A stretch of 64,000 nt of DNA, taken from positions 7,830,416-7,894,415 of the forward strand of contig CM026567.1 of the NCBI GenBank assembly GCA_015143295.1. The letters run 5' to 3'. The position numbers and the translations under genes are program-made. The notes beneath the pieces were generated by a model. It made no database searches. It worked only from the letters and a program-made list of their open reading frames with translations, and was not told where the DNA came from. Positions 22,255 to 34,018 of the stretch are shown piece by piece. Source of the stretch: Tetracentron sinense. Lineage: Eukaryota; Streptophyta; Magnoliopsida; Trochodendrales; Trochodendraceae. Each line of letters begins with the position of its first letter. The stretch's first letter is position 1.

Positions 22255-22960
22255 AAAGGTACCTACAGATTGCTGAGAAAATACGGGATGTCACAAAGAG
22301 GACATATGGGTGGTGTATACTGTAAAGGTATACACGGGATGTCGAGGACACACAAGGTGTTGAAAGGAGGACATGCAGGTGGTATACACTGTAAAGGTAC
22401 ACACGGGATGTCAATGAATGTACACTGTAAAGGTACATACAGAAAGGATGGTGTATATTATAAAGGTACCCACAGATTACTGAGGACACACGGGGTGTCA
22501 CAAAGAGGATATGTGGGTGGTGTACACTGTAAAGGTATACACGGGATGCCGAGGATACACAGGGTGTTGAAAGGAGGACATGTAAGTGGTATACACTGTA
22601 AAGGTACACATGGGATGTTGAGGAATGTATACTGTAAAGGTACATATAGAAAGGGTGGTGTACACTGTAAAGGTACCCACAGATTGCTGAGGACACACGG
22701 GGTGTCATAAAGAGGACACGCGGGTGGTGTATGCTGTAAAGGTACACACGGGATGCCGAGGATACACAGGATATCAAAAGGAGGACATGTAGGTGGTAAA
22801 CACTGTAAAGGTACACACAGGATATCGAGGAATGTACACTGTAAAGGTACATACAGAAAGGGTGGTGTACACTGTAAGGGTACCTACAGATGTTGAGCAA
22901 TGTACAATGTAAAGGTACATACAGAAAGGGTGGTGTACACTATAAAGGTGCCACAAATGT
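22255..22960 (-). repeat. T1 3'UTR tandem repeat, 69-bp unit in a 207-bp higher-order period
   Basis: AAAGGTAC-starting segments of 69, 69 and 36+33 bp repeat with a 207-bp period at 22255, 22462 and 22669. Each segment ends in TACACTGT. Because 69 and 207 are multiples of three and the unit lacks stops in one frame, a 216-codon open frame (22900-22250) of repeated YLYSVHH-type residues appears; I regard it as a by-product. T2 has only a vestige of this repeat near 61460. Confidence 0.85.
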
Positions 22961-25139
22961 GTTCAAAGACTTGAGGCATGGCCTAGAGGCACTAGCCAGA
23001 TTGATGTTGATATGGCCGAAAGGCGCTGAAGTTTGATCATGTAGGGTGATGCTGAAGTGCGTAACTTGATTAAGTGCATGCTGCTAAAGTGCAATGTGTT
23101 ATGCGACTTGAATGTATTGGCTGAGGCTTTCACCTTGTATGTAACTAATATGTAGCTAGGATGTATTAAGTGCAACCTAATTGTGTACAGCTTTGTATGA
23201 CATGCGTGGCGTGACCTATGCTGATGTATGGAAAGCTTGACTAATCCTGGTTTCCCTGGTGTGACATGCAGGTTGATGGAAGAGTGGGTATATGACTCTT
23301 TTTCGGAGACCCGTCCTTTGCCAGTTGAAGATTCCAGAGGCATTCGATCTTGCTCTTGCTTCTTGTTGGAACTGTGATGCATCTCGGGCGATTGCTGAGT
23401 TCTGTTTGATCTGGTCAAGCCGGTGAAAAGACACTTAGAAGGTGAGTGATCCAGTGAGTATTGGGACTCTGGTAGTGATTGGGAAATGTCACAGGTTTCG
23501 ACAGACTCGGGAGACCTCGAGGATGATTGATCCGACGAGTATGAGAAATCTGGTGGTGACAAGAAGACTTAGGATTTGAAGTTGAATGCTTCCTTTGCTT
23601 ATGTGATTTAACAGGGAGATCACTTTTCATAGGGTGAATGGATTATGTCTTTATGGATAGAGTACGATGGTAAGCAGATTTGTCCTATTGTGGCATTAAT
23701 GCAGTCGTGCTTTGCATCTTGCCGAGTCGGGCTTTACAGGGGATCTGAGATCGCTTTGCCAATATGACCTGTTCTGCCTTGATCTGGAGTTTGAGTCCTT
23801 GGTTGGGGAGAAGCTTGCTGGGATGCTTCTAGGATCTTACTGGGGGGAATTTTTGTAGAGGGCAATGGGAGGCCTCTACTAGGGATCCGCTGGGGAAGGT
23901 GACACTATTTATGGAGCTCTGCTGATGATCAGCTGTGAGTGGCACTTTGTTTGCTGGGGAATTGGACTTTGCTGGAGGCTACTGCTGGGGAATCTATTTC
24001 TCCGGGCCATCTACTAGTGACCTGTGGGGGATTGTTGGGAGTACAATAAGCCTGATTGCTGTTAGATTCTGTTGCCAAACTGCTCTTTAGCCATTCTCCC
24101 TTTTTTATCCTTGGAATGACCAAGTCAATGGGGTTCGCATAGTTTTTGTGCGATGAAGCCGTTGTCGGTTTTCCTCATACCTGCGAGGCTGATAGGTTTT
24201 CTTCCATTTTTTACCCCTGGTCTTGAGACCAGGTCACGGGTTTGTGTATTTTTTTGCGCACCAATGCCATTTTTGGTTTTCATTGGGCCTGCAATGATTT
24301 TGAATGGAGTTCTGTTCCTATTGCATTGGATGTCAGTATCTCGCTTTTGAATACTTGCATGGTAAGCTGCTTGCACTTTCAGTTTCTAAGGGATCTAGGA
24401 GGACTGGTGATAGGACGAAATGTAGGCTAGGGGACCGAAGTTTGGGACACCCTGAGATTTCTCCTTTGCAGTTACTCTTTTGGGGATCTTTTCCGTTACA
24501 CTCTCCTTAGGATTTGTACTTTTGGATTTCCAATGGAGTTTTTTTTTTTTTGGTTGTCTCTACTGGGGAGAGTGAGAGAGGTTGTCTCTACTTGGGGAAT
24601 GTTTTTTGGGAGAGATTTCCCTTGAAAGGTTTCTGCTGAGGACAGAGTCTGTAAAGGTTTGTTTCTGTGGGGGAGTCTCTGACTTTTGAAAATGTTTCAA
24701 CTTCTATTTTGGGTTTTCCTTTGATAGAAATTTTTATTTCCTTAAGAGGATTTTTCTGCTTCACCAGACTTTGCGGGAAATGTTTTTAGAGAGGCTTTGG
24801 TTCTACTGGGGATGGTTTGACTCTGCGTGGGGAGATCGGGGGAGGTATGATCCCTTTTTGTGACCGCACCTGATTTGTGAGGTTGCCTACATACCCTTTG
24901 CAGGATCAAGTCATGACATAGTTCAAGCTAATGTCACAGATTGGTAAGGGAGGGTGTCCCTAAAGAGGTTATATGAAAGAAAGGCTGTTACACTCAAAAG
25001 GGGCTAACTAGCGGATTTCATTGATTTGAAAAATGGTTTTACATTGAAGGGGATGAAGGGGTGTCAAAGATAGCTTCCTGTCCTTTCTCGAAGTGGCTAA
25101 AAGTGCAAGCATTTATCAGACAAGATATTAAGCACTATA
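22961..25139 (-). other. T1 3'UTR, conserved non-coding part
   Basis: Shared with T2 61500-62880: the block at 24110-24300 contains two diverged ~95-bp direct copies (gACCAAGTCA/ACCAGGTCACGG followed by TTTTTG, an ATG(a/c)(a/c)G block and TTTTC), as at 61825-62000; and 24890-25130 matches 62640-62880. The open frames at 22963-23630 show no domain or conservation I recognise. No gene called. Confidence 0.65.
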
Positions 25140-25734
25140 CTTTGATATGCACATTTGATTAATCCGGGATCCACCGATCGGTCTAATACTGCTCCTGACA
25201 TGTGTTGGGCGAGGCATTTACCTCTGACTGGTAGATTTGTGCAACTTTTCTGCAGTTGTTCGTCACTTTTTTGAGTGTCCGCTCTACTTCATGTTTCGAC
25301 AAACAAGTTGTCCCCCTGCTCCATGCATTGATGATGATGGGGCATTACGTCAGATGACTGGAGATGGGCTTGCCCCTTACGCTTGATTGCCCCCTATCCC
25401 TGGTGTGGCGAGGTCTTGACCTTTGCATTCAGAGTTGCTACCCCACTTTGTACAAGATGAGGTTTCTGGATGAGAATTTTGCTTTTTATCGTACTCTACC
25501 CCTGAGGATTATGGGTCTGATTATCTATTTAAGTGACCTCTTGTTAAAGTAAATGAGCTTAAGAAGTGTTCAGCTATGCTAGGCAAGTATGATGAAACTC
25601 TTGAGGAGAAGAGTGATTTTTCATTGAATTGAAAGAGTTGAACTCTGGACTAGACTCGTACAAGGGCTACTATAGCCAACTCTTACAGAAAGGAAATCCT
25701 AACTAGAACTGACTTAGATTCAACTTGGTTTTGA
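25140..25734 (-). other. T1 segment between 3'UTR and gag remnant
   Basis: In T2 integrase lies directly left of the shared 3'UTR (beyond 62880). Here that place holds about 600 bp without recognisable pol. A single ACCGATCGGT at 25178 is isolated. Confidence 0.6.
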
Positions 25735-26348
25735 TCAACCGAACTTAGCATCTTGCTTCCCGGCCTCCTTTTTCAGATGAGTTGGTGAAGACACTGCTCT
25801 AGGTGGCATAAAGGCGGCTTGATGATGGGTTGATGAGGGGATAGGGTTTTCAGGAACACTAGTTATCAGACACATAATCAAGTTTACCCTCGCTAATTAG
25901 TTCTTCAACTGCATACTTCAAAGCGATGCAGTGATCAGTGGAATGCCCAGGGCCTTGATGAAAAGCACAGTATTCGTGCTCCTGGTAATTATGGTTCTTT
26001 TTAGCTAAAGGTCGTAATGGAGTAGGTCCGCAAAGCGCAATCAGCTTCTTTTCAATGAGATTCAATAGGATTTGGTTGAGCGGAAGAGGGGTGAAATGTT
26101 TGAGTGGTACCTGCTCTTTCGGAGGCTTGGCAAGCAAACGGGCAGAAGGTTTCGGTGGTTGTGCCACTGGGTTAGGTGTGTTTGTCTGAGAGGTGGGGCG
26201 GATCCGGGTTTACCTTTATGCCACCTGGAGCTTGTTGAGAGCAACCGTCATATCTTGGAGGAGAGACTTAATTTACTTGATGTCCTACTCTTGACAGAGG
26301 AGGGTCACCGAAATGATTTCTTGGTTGTTCGATGCTTCTCCGGGCTCC
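25735..26348 (-). pseudogene. T1 gag remnant (zinc-finger region)
   Basis: The open part at 26167-25859 ends with a Tat-type gag finger, YCAFHQGPGHSTDHCIALK then YAVEELISEGKLDYV, as seen upstream of protease in this lineage. A weak start MEPGEASNNQE near 26345 with three stops precedes it. The large capsid domain is absent, so gag has been cut down. After the TAA near 25860 the frame that continues (VPENPIPSSTHHQAAFMPP) resembles the gag tail. The pattern is C-x2-H-x(n)-H-x4-C in place of a standard CCHC knuckle. Confidence 0.65.
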
Positions 26349-26934
26349 ATTGCTTGGGTCCTTGAGTTACTGCTTCGGTAAGGTAGGATCTGAAAATATA
26401 GAGCGAGTCAATACCGGGGGTAAGATATGTGAATCTAAAATGCATGAGCATGCGCAGGTTAGACCCGATGAATGAGACTTAAAACCTTAGATAGCATTTC
26501 TGATGATATAAACAGTGTGAAGGATGGACGTAATTTGTATGCCAAAATTAGGTCATTTATGAGAATGCTGCTAACTATATGATGCATGGACAGAGTTAGG
26601 CTGACTTTATGAGTGATGCTAGGTGTAGTGCAATGTCGATGATGCTCTGACTAGGATAGACTGGAATCTAGGGATGCTAGTGCAAACAATGAGGGTGTAT
26701 GGATGATGCAGTGATGCCTGAGGGGCATAGTGCAAATGTTTGTGCTCAGTGTTGGGGTAGCATTGTGAATAGAGTGGCTTGCAGGCTAAACATGCATAAT
26801 TATGATTCAAGGAAAAGGACGTTAAAGAGGACTTTGCATTTGATGTGCACGAAAAGAGTACAGGATTGTGACTCAAAAGGAGAAAGAGACTAGATCCTAG
26901 GCAAGCCCGTCTGGGATCGCGAAGTCAAGTGGTC
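26349..26934 (-). other. T1 spacer between ORF1 and gag
   Basis: Rich in ATG, GCATG and GTGCAA words; no coding signal recognised on either strand. Confidence 0.5.
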
Positions 26935-28560
26935 AGGGCACACCATCCAGGTCCATGATCTACTGCTGGAGGGATGTGATCTCAACCTCCATATAAGCAA
27001 GGCTCTCGGTAGCATTTAACATGCAGTATCCCAACTGTTGGATACGGGAGGTCATCTCTGCCCTTGCACTATCAAGCTGTTCCTGATAGAAGTGTAACTG
27101 GGGCCGGATGACGGTTGTTTCCTGGGCATCGCCTTTCTACTTCTTCTGATAAGACTGGGCTATATGCTCAAGATGCTCAATCTGCTGCTGCATAGCCTGG
27201 AGTTTGCAGTCCCACTTCACTTTATGTAGTCTGAATGCATGTTGGGCTTTCTGAAACCACCTTTCTTTCATCTGGATTTGGAGCTGTCTCTGTATAGGGA
27301 ACTACCTTTTCAGCTAAAGGTATGGTTCCGTGTGATGGAGCTGAGATTGGTGTGGGTAGTTCCCTGGGTATATGCATGGGAGATGGGATGTCAGGGTAGG
27401 TTTTCCATCCAAAGCCGATATGCTGCATCTATAGGTGGTCTTGATGTAACCACAAAGTTGGGTCACTGATCTTGCTTGGAACTTCGCCAATCTGACTGGA
27501 ATCGACTGGTGAGGCGCTCGGAGTGCATTGTGAAGCCGGTGAAGTCATTTCCTTGCCGGTCTATGACTGAGATGCGCTGTGTGATACATAGGTTGCTGAG
27601 CCAGTTAGACCGGCAATGATCAGGCACCGTCTTCCCGTGATGATGACGCGAGGTAGCCCTCTTAAGACTAGCCATTCGCATTACCTCGCGATCTCCTCCT
27701 CTGACAGGGTTCGGAGAGGTTGGTAGAGCATTCGGACATTTGTCGTCGTTATCAGACCTCATTCTGTGAAATCTTCTGGGGTAGACTGTGGGCTTTACGG
27801 AGGCTGTCTGGTACTGATATGATTGTAGGTAGGTGTCCTACCAAACAAAGATGTAGGAGAGGTGTACTAGCATGGAAGATGTCCTTTCTGTGGTCTGCTG
27901 ACTGGTTAAGAGTCTTGAGAATCTCTGCTAGGATGATTGGTACAACTGAGTAGGAGTTGTGCATATCCTCGATGATCCCGACCAAAACTGATTTTATGAG
28001 TGTTGGTACCTCGAGAATACCAACTATTAGTGCAAAGGCGTTAAGACCAGGAAGTTCCGCTATCACGGAGTCAGGGTTCCACTTGCACTTGTACTTTTTT
28101 TTTCAAGAAAAGCACGGGTCCCCGATCAAAACAACCGTTAGGACCGGGCTACAAGCAGATAGGCCTGATATGCAAGAACTTGGATAGGTCTGCCTGATAT
28201 GTTGTCTTATAGTGCGGTACTATGGCTTCGCCATTTATGTTTAACCTTAAGATGCACTAAATCTCTTCCAGTGTTGGGCAAAGCTCATTCTTACCAAAGC
28301 GGAATACCATGTGAGATGGGCTCCAACACTGGATAGTAGCATTCATGAGGTGTGAGTCCAGGTTAACCATGGATAGGTCTAGGTTAGTCCCGGTTTTGAA
28401 GTACTGAGCCCAAACGAGATGCTGACTTGAGGTAAAGGCCCCAATTGCTTTCTAGAGGTTGTCATCACATGCCCCTGAGAAGTTAGAGGCACGGGCTGTG
28501 ACGGCCGACCCATTGACTGGACTATCCTTGAAGGACCTGTTATCTACACTAGACAAAAAA
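26935..28560 (-). pseudogene. T1 ORF1 remnant: DUF7745-like domain plus coiled coil
   Basis: On the minus strand 28530-28260 reads HLVWAQYF and FRFGKNELCPTLEEI, and 28066-27752 reads VVPIILAEILKTLNQ then LLHLCLVGHL. These match the F-x-FG-x-x-(D/E)L-x-PT-x-EE and VPAILAE motifs I recall for plant DUF7745 proteins, found in ORF1 of Tat/Ogre-type elements. From 27230 to 26935 a Gln/Leu-rich coiled coil follows (LQAMQQQIEHLEHIAQSYQ). Stops near 28465, 28255, 27110 and 26955 and a frameshift near 28060 break it. The role of ORF1 in the family is unknown to me. The domain name is from memory of the family and needs a profile search. Confidence 0.6.
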
Positions 28561-29415
28561 AAAACTCAATGTGAGTGTATTGTGTATGCAGATGGAATAC
28601 AAATGATGAAGCAACATATATTTTTTTGATTTTTTTATCTGACTAGGTGTGATGAGGCACATGTGATCTGATAGGGCAGACGGACGGAGGTCTAACGTGC
28701 TTTAGCCCAGGTTGTTGGAAACCGAGGGACCTGTCAGGTCAAGTTTAGGGACAGGCCCGATGAAGGCCTGTTTACTTGGGATTTGAACCCCATGTACTAA
28801 GTCAGGAAGCAGGGTTGGACGTAATTTATTACAAGCACAGGTTTGACTCATTACATGCCCCTAGGTGGGTGGTTATCCGAGTAGAATGTACTCGGGTAAT
28901 CAACCAGGATTGGGGACAGGTATAAAGTACAAGCAAGTTTGGGTTTATAATAGCCCTCCCTGGGTGGGCTGCTTGTAGACTATACCCTAGCATAGGCTAT
29001 AGTATGAATACTGGTTTGATGCAAACGTGTTCCTAGTAGGATGGGGGATCACTTAACACCATATATACGACTCCCCAGTATAGAACATACCTAAAAAGGG
29101 ACGATTGGTGAAAGCAAGAGCGTTCAGAATCTTTCCCTGAGGGTAATCACCCAATAGGAGTAATTCCGTGGATCTCTAAGACGTTTAAGCCACTGATACT
29201 GAGGATGATCATCCAGCAGCCGTTAGCGTAATAAGCCTGTCTACTGGGTTGAGTGAGATAATTATACTACTATGGCATGTATGGATGCACAATACACAAT
29301 TAATCAAGAGATGTAAAATGATTAGTGTTAATTTAAACACTTAGGCATCTTGAACAAGATTAAGATTTAGTTGGCTTAAACTTAGGTTCCAGGTTGAACC
29401 CTAAATGCGGATATT
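28561..29415 (-). other. T1 5' leader
   Basis: Untranslated region between the primer site and ORF1. Poly-A and poly-T runs at 28557 and 28621 only; no gene recognised. Confidence 0.6.
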
Positions 29416-29432
29416 CCTTAGCAGAGTCGTCA
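29416..29432 (-). promoter_or_regulatory. T1 primer binding site (Tat/Ogre type)
   Basis: Minus strand TGACGACTCTGCTAAGG, close to the TGGCGACTCTGCTGGGG site that I recall from Tat/Ogre elements. The tRNA identity (I believe arginine) is from memory. Confidence 0.55.
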
Positions 29433-31612
29433 GAGCTATAAGGGCGGATTCCCAAGACACTCACTTGGGATATACCCCTCATGGGTGTGAAAGGTTATGT
29501 TTAAGAGTCGCCACCTATTCATTCAGAAGGGATAAGTCCCTTGGGTTTGGATAAGGTCTTGGTCTGTGAGTGAGATCAGGGTAAGGGGTTCGGTTAAGCC
29601 CGGGGAAGGTGTTGAGCACCCTGAGACTTCCGTTTTACAACGGTTCCGTACTCCCCAGGTTTAAGCCAACTAAAGTTCAATCTTGTTCAAAATGTCAGAG
29701 TATTTAAGTTAACACTAATCCAAGAAAGGGAAAAGCTAACTGGGGTCGAACCCGGGTTGGGTTACCTACGTACTCACAGGGTGAGATCAGACCGAGAGTC
29801 ATTCTGGCACGTGAGCCTGTGCCAAGGCTAGGGGCGTGTGCGTTTGCACCAAGGGTGGCTAACATGGATTAGTCCGGTAGACTAGGGTTTGGTTGACTGA
29901 GGAGGGTCAAGTGCAAGGTATTCAAGCATGGTAGGCTTAGGGGTAGTCTGGTAGACTAGGATGGAGTCTGGCTAGGGTTAGGGTTGCTAACCGGGGTTAG
30001 GCCAAACTAACCATGATTAGGGTTTCTAACCACAGTTAAGGGGATGTGAGATTTAGCCCGTAAGCTAAGGGGAGGCCCGGTAGGCTGAAGAAAAGTCTGG
30101 TAAATTTGGTTTTTAGACCGTAAACCGAGATTAACTGCGATTAGGATTGCTAACTAGGGTTAAGGGGGGTTTAACTGTTGTTAGGATTGCTAACCAAGGT
30201 TAGTTTTATGGTCCAGCTGATTGTTTTAGGATTTTTAGATTAATTTCCCAAGATTTGTGAAGTTAAGGGGTGTTTAACCTGTGGTTAAATATTAATCGGA
30301 GGTGTATTTAGCTGTAGTTAAGGTTCTGGTAAAGTCCGAGGAGGGCCCAGGGGTCTAGGCAGGGCCTAAAGTGGCCTCCTACCAAGCCTGGGCCCCTGCA
30401 AAAGCCCATAATCAAAACAAAATTAATGTCGGTAATTGGACTACCGAAAATAAGAACAGTGTTTTTAAACTTAGCTTTTGCCCACTGTAACTAGGGTTAG
30501 GGTGTAACCTTGGGTGAACTGGGATCATGGGAGTGTAGAGGGTACTCTAGAGAGGGTTTTGATTCTAGTGTGGGCCCTAGGGGATGCTTGGAGTGGGCCC
30601 CACTGAGCCGCAAAGTCAGTGTAACAGATAGTGTATATTGGTGGCAAAGGTTTTACCGTCAATCTGAAAACAGACCAAAAGGGTATTGTCGGTAGAAGCT
30701 CTACAGGGCCAACCTAAGTAAGCTAAACAGGCTGCAAAAAAGGAAAATGCCAGGAATGGCGATACTGAGATTACCGCCATTCCTTGTTTTTCTCAAGAAC
30801 AGAGTTTCTGCCCATGGGGCTGTGCACCAAGGTAACCAGGGGTTCTACCATGATGTGAGGGACTCCCAGAAGTGGCATGGTGGATCTTGAAGTTCCAAGA
30901 ATGGTGATATACCCATAGGGGTTCACCACACCTATGGTTTAGGTGGGTGAACACTATTTTTTTACAAACTAAACACCAATAGTAAAGCAAATAAGCCCCT
31001 TGGAAATGATCAAGGGTTCACATTAATGATAAACCAAGAAAAAAAGAGGGTAGGGAAGTCCTTACCTTGATGCTCTATTCATCAGCCGAAGGTGGGGGAG
31101 CTGTGCATAGGTGGTGGTGCTACGGTGGTGGACTGTAGCAGTTGGGGAAGCTCAAGGTAGGTCCAAGGGAGGCCTGGCATCACGACCAGAGGGTTGAAGA
31201 GGGCTAGGGCCTGGGTTTTTGCAATAGAATTTCAACTATGGGTTATTTGCCGACCGTTTGAATGGTTGAGGGATACTGGGTTTTATAGAGGAGAGACCTA
31301 GGGACCTAAAAGGGATTAAAAGGAAGGTGGAGAAGGTGGTTGGACCCTCTGGAGGTCGAGTGGAAAGACTTGAAGGGAGAGTTGAGGTGAGGGTGGAGTG
31401 TGCAGGGCGTTTGCAGACTGCAAACTCGATCTCAGCTATTGGCGGTAGATAGTCTACCGCCATTTGCAAAACGAGCACAATTCATAATGTCTGTAAAGGA
31501 TCTACCGCCATTAGTAAAACTGGAAAATTCTTAATGGTCGGTAGACCATCTACCGACAATAAGGGATTTTGGTGAAATGGGCCTTGCTCATGCACAAACA
31601 GGTCTGGGGGTT
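29433..31612 (-). repeat. T1 5' LTR (truncated in U3)
   Basis: Begins next to the primer site and contains the GAGTCGCCACC block, GGGTAAGGGGTTCGGTTAAG and GTTGAGCACCC words typical of this LTR group, TATA (minus) at 31281-31289 and the CGGTAGA array at 31438-31558. It stops at CTGGGGGTT (31604-31612), where E3 LTR sequence takes over. About 260 bp of U3 are lost relative to the 3' copy. Confidence 0.8.
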
Positions 31613-32017
31613 ACTTGGGTCGACCCAAGTAACCTTCAGGGTCGACCTCACTTTTTCTCCTCTCTATCGTTTTTCACCATACAAAATGTGGGCTATTCAG
31701 GGTCAACCCCCAATGGTTAGAGTCGACCTTCGGGTGCATTTTATCCATTTTTCATTCCTTTAATCCTTTAATGCAATCCCCTATAACCCTATTCCTTTTT
31801 GATTTATTTTTCTTGATGATTGGGCATTTCCATGAGGAAACTTAGGGTCTTCTAGGTCTCTCTTACCATCCTACTTATTGAGCGAACTTTGGGGTGATGG
31901 AGCTTCAAGGTTCTTCAAGACTTCTTCTTCACATTGACTTCAAACCGGATGTAGACCTAATAGAACTATTACAACTTTTTGGGCTAGGAATTTTGCCAAC
32001 AAAACTTAGACTTTACA
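31604..32017 (-). repeat. E3 3' LTR fragment
   Basis: Plus-strand right edge CTTTACA (32017) is followed by a reversed polypurine tract. It matches 41165-41452 and 56968-57025 of the 5' LTR, including GGGTCGACCC sites and spacer ACCATACAAAATGTGGGC. The R/U5 half is missing because of the junction with T1 at 31604-31612. Confidence 0.82.
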
Positions 32018-32824
32018 ATCTTCCCCTTTGGCAATTCCGAGACAAAACATACAACATGACTGAAGAACATGACATTACAGACTCTGTTAAACCCATAAAA
32101 CAAAGAGAATGAAAAGTACATGACTCTAGAAAGTTGGACATCTTCCATGAAGCAATATGCCTTTCGAGATCATTGAGGCATCAATCAACCCTGAAAAACT
32201 GAAACACACAATACCTTTGTGAAGCATGGGGGTATTTCATAAAATATAAATCAGTGAGCATCATGCTTGATTTTTTGGGATCTCCCCCTCAATCTGAGAT
32301 CCCATATGATAAAAATTTTAGAATCATTATGATGTGAATCCCCAATGTGAGAAACAATGCACTATAATGCAACATGTGATAATATGATGCACCATGTGAT
32401 CATGTGAATAAATGAGAGAAGCAATACACTATAATACAAGTATGATGATGAGAACAAGAGATATATCCATCCAACTTCTCCCCCTTTTTGGCTTGAATTG
32501 CTAAGGGGAAACAATCACGCAGAATTAGCATCCCTAATGAGAAGTATAGCAGCAACAAACATCAACAGCATAGCAGAATACCAAGAAGCAGAAGCATCAA
32601 CTAAGCAACAGAAACAAAATAATAGCATCCCATATACAACAACAGATGGTGCACAACACACAAATCCGAAACTCATAACAAAAGGACCGACTAGCTAATA
32701 TCCAATAAAAACTAAGAGCAAAACAAGGCTGGAACCATCGTCGTAAGAAACACTAATCATTCTGTCGCGGAGGAAAGTGACGAGCGACATCATCCTGATA
32801 GCTAGAACGAAAATCGCGAAGCTC
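32018..32824 (-). other. E3 3' interior: polypurine tract and non-coding DNA
   Basis: Minus strand CCAAAGGGGAAGAT (32018-32032) is the polypurine tract. Two more purine tracts lie near 32282 and 32470. The rest has no gene signal on either strand. Confidence 0.65.
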
Positions 32825-34018
32825 CTAGTGAGACGCTTGCACCATGTAGGAAAGTGCATCAATCCAGCGATTGGTCGCCAAAAAACTCTCCTGACTAGCT
32901 ACTGCGTGGTAGTCCAGGCGTGCATGAAGATCAGTGGCGAAAGTAGACTGAGTAGCCGACATATCTGCGAGCATGGCTGCCATAGACTTAAAAGACAGGG
33001 GACCCATAGGGGCTCTAACATGGCTGGGAGAGGGACCGACAAACGTGGCCGAAGGAGCGATATCATCATCAATGTCATCCTCATGCTCAGGCATCGCAGA
33101 ATAGGACATACTACTGGTGAAGGTGCGAGCATAGATGGGTCCTAGAGAAGGCTTAGAATCCTCAAAAGAACGAGCCCTAATACCCTCAGCAAATAGGAGA
33201 TTGGTGATGAGGACACCAAAAGGAAGAGCGGTGCACTTTTAGGTCACAGCGACAGCTTGAAGGATTAGGTCAATAATGTGGGCACCAGTATCGATAGTGT
33301 CCCCAGTCATGACACTGTATAGAAATCGAGCCCGATCCACACTCAGAGTAGTAGAATGCTCCTTGGGATGAATGTTGGAACACATAATGAGGTGAAACAG
33401 ATGGCCCAAGTATGAAAGACTGGAGTGAAGCAAATGGGGATGAGGCCATTTTTTAGAGTGATCATTACAGAGATTGCTGGTCACCATAACCAAATCATGC
33501 TTATCCTCATCGGTGGGATAAAGATAAGGGTAATAGGCTCCCGGAACCCGAGGAGCACCAATGAAGAAGGCAATGACCTCCGGATTAATGGTAATTTTTT
33601 TACCCCTAACCTGAGTTTTAAAAGAAAAGATGCGATAATTGGCAGAATAAATATTCGTATAAAATTCCTGGACAAGGTCTAAACTGGCATAACCGGTCAA
33701 TTTTAAAAGGTCAGACCATTGGCAAGAGTTAATTATTTCCTCAAAACCAGGATGGGTGAAATCCGAAATAATAGTGGTCCTCTCAATGGTGACAACTTGA
33801 TTTTTAAGACAAGCATGATAAAGATGTTCATTCCCTGGGGTACGAAATCTCACAATTTCAGGCACAGTAGGAGTGTGGACTGGAGTTTTGCCCTTGGATT
33901 TGGCCGAGGGCTTCGAACTGGAAGCACCCATGGCTTTCTTATGGGTATCTGAGGGTGGAGGAACCCGAGTATGGATCGCACGACCCACATGAATTCCGTG
34001 GCCAGCATCATCCGATGT
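32825..34018 (-). pseudogene. Plant-transposon-type ORF (PF20167-like), one in-frame stop
   Basis: The frame opens next to the inner LTR, without a clear ATG (the apparent start at 33988 is GTG). It reads LVQEFYTNIY, FKTQVRGKKITINPEVIAFF and GAPRVPGAYYPY, which fit the putative plant transposon protein domain (PF20167, from memory): EFY, VRGK and an Ile-x-x-Phe segment. A TAA at 33241-33239 interrupts it; the same frame resumes with LPFGVLITNLLFAEGI, matching the usual LPFP-x-LIT end of the domain, then an acidic tail to 32825. Some 397 codons in all. Function of the family is unknown; it occurs inside LTR elements as gag-like or extra ORFs. N-terminal truncation at the LTR junction is likely. 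Confidence 0.6.

Larger units (their letters stand above)
13589..31612 (-). mobile_element. Non-autonomous Tat/Ogre-type gypsy element T1, carrying nested E2
   Basis: Minus-strand order: 5' LTR (31612-29433, truncated), primer site, leader, ORF1 remnant, short gag remnant, long 3'UTR with tandem repeats, polypurine tract, 3' LTR (15439-13589, truncated). LTR copies share long blocks (for example 13870-15175 with 30425-31604). ORF1 upstream of gag and 3'UTR tandem repeats are traits of the Tat/Ogre group. No protease, RT or integrase was found, while the related T2 shows integrase directly upstream of the same 3'UTR. Without E2 it is about 11.7 kb. Confidence 0.82.

Noticed and set aside
22250..22900. 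Open frame of 216 codons on the minus strand (and shadows on the plus strand)
   Set aside because: Product of a 69/207-bp tandem repeat whose unit is a multiple of three without stops in one frame; no domain.
25170..25190. ACCGATCGGT palindrome in T1
   Set aside because: Single site without phased neighbours or spacer; not part of an array.
32777..33145. Plus-strand frame of 122 codons
   Set aside because: Antisense shadow of the PF20167-like ORF tail.
33239..33988. Envelope-like gene in E3
   Set aside because: No signal peptide or membrane segments; motifs fit a plant-transposon-type domain instead.
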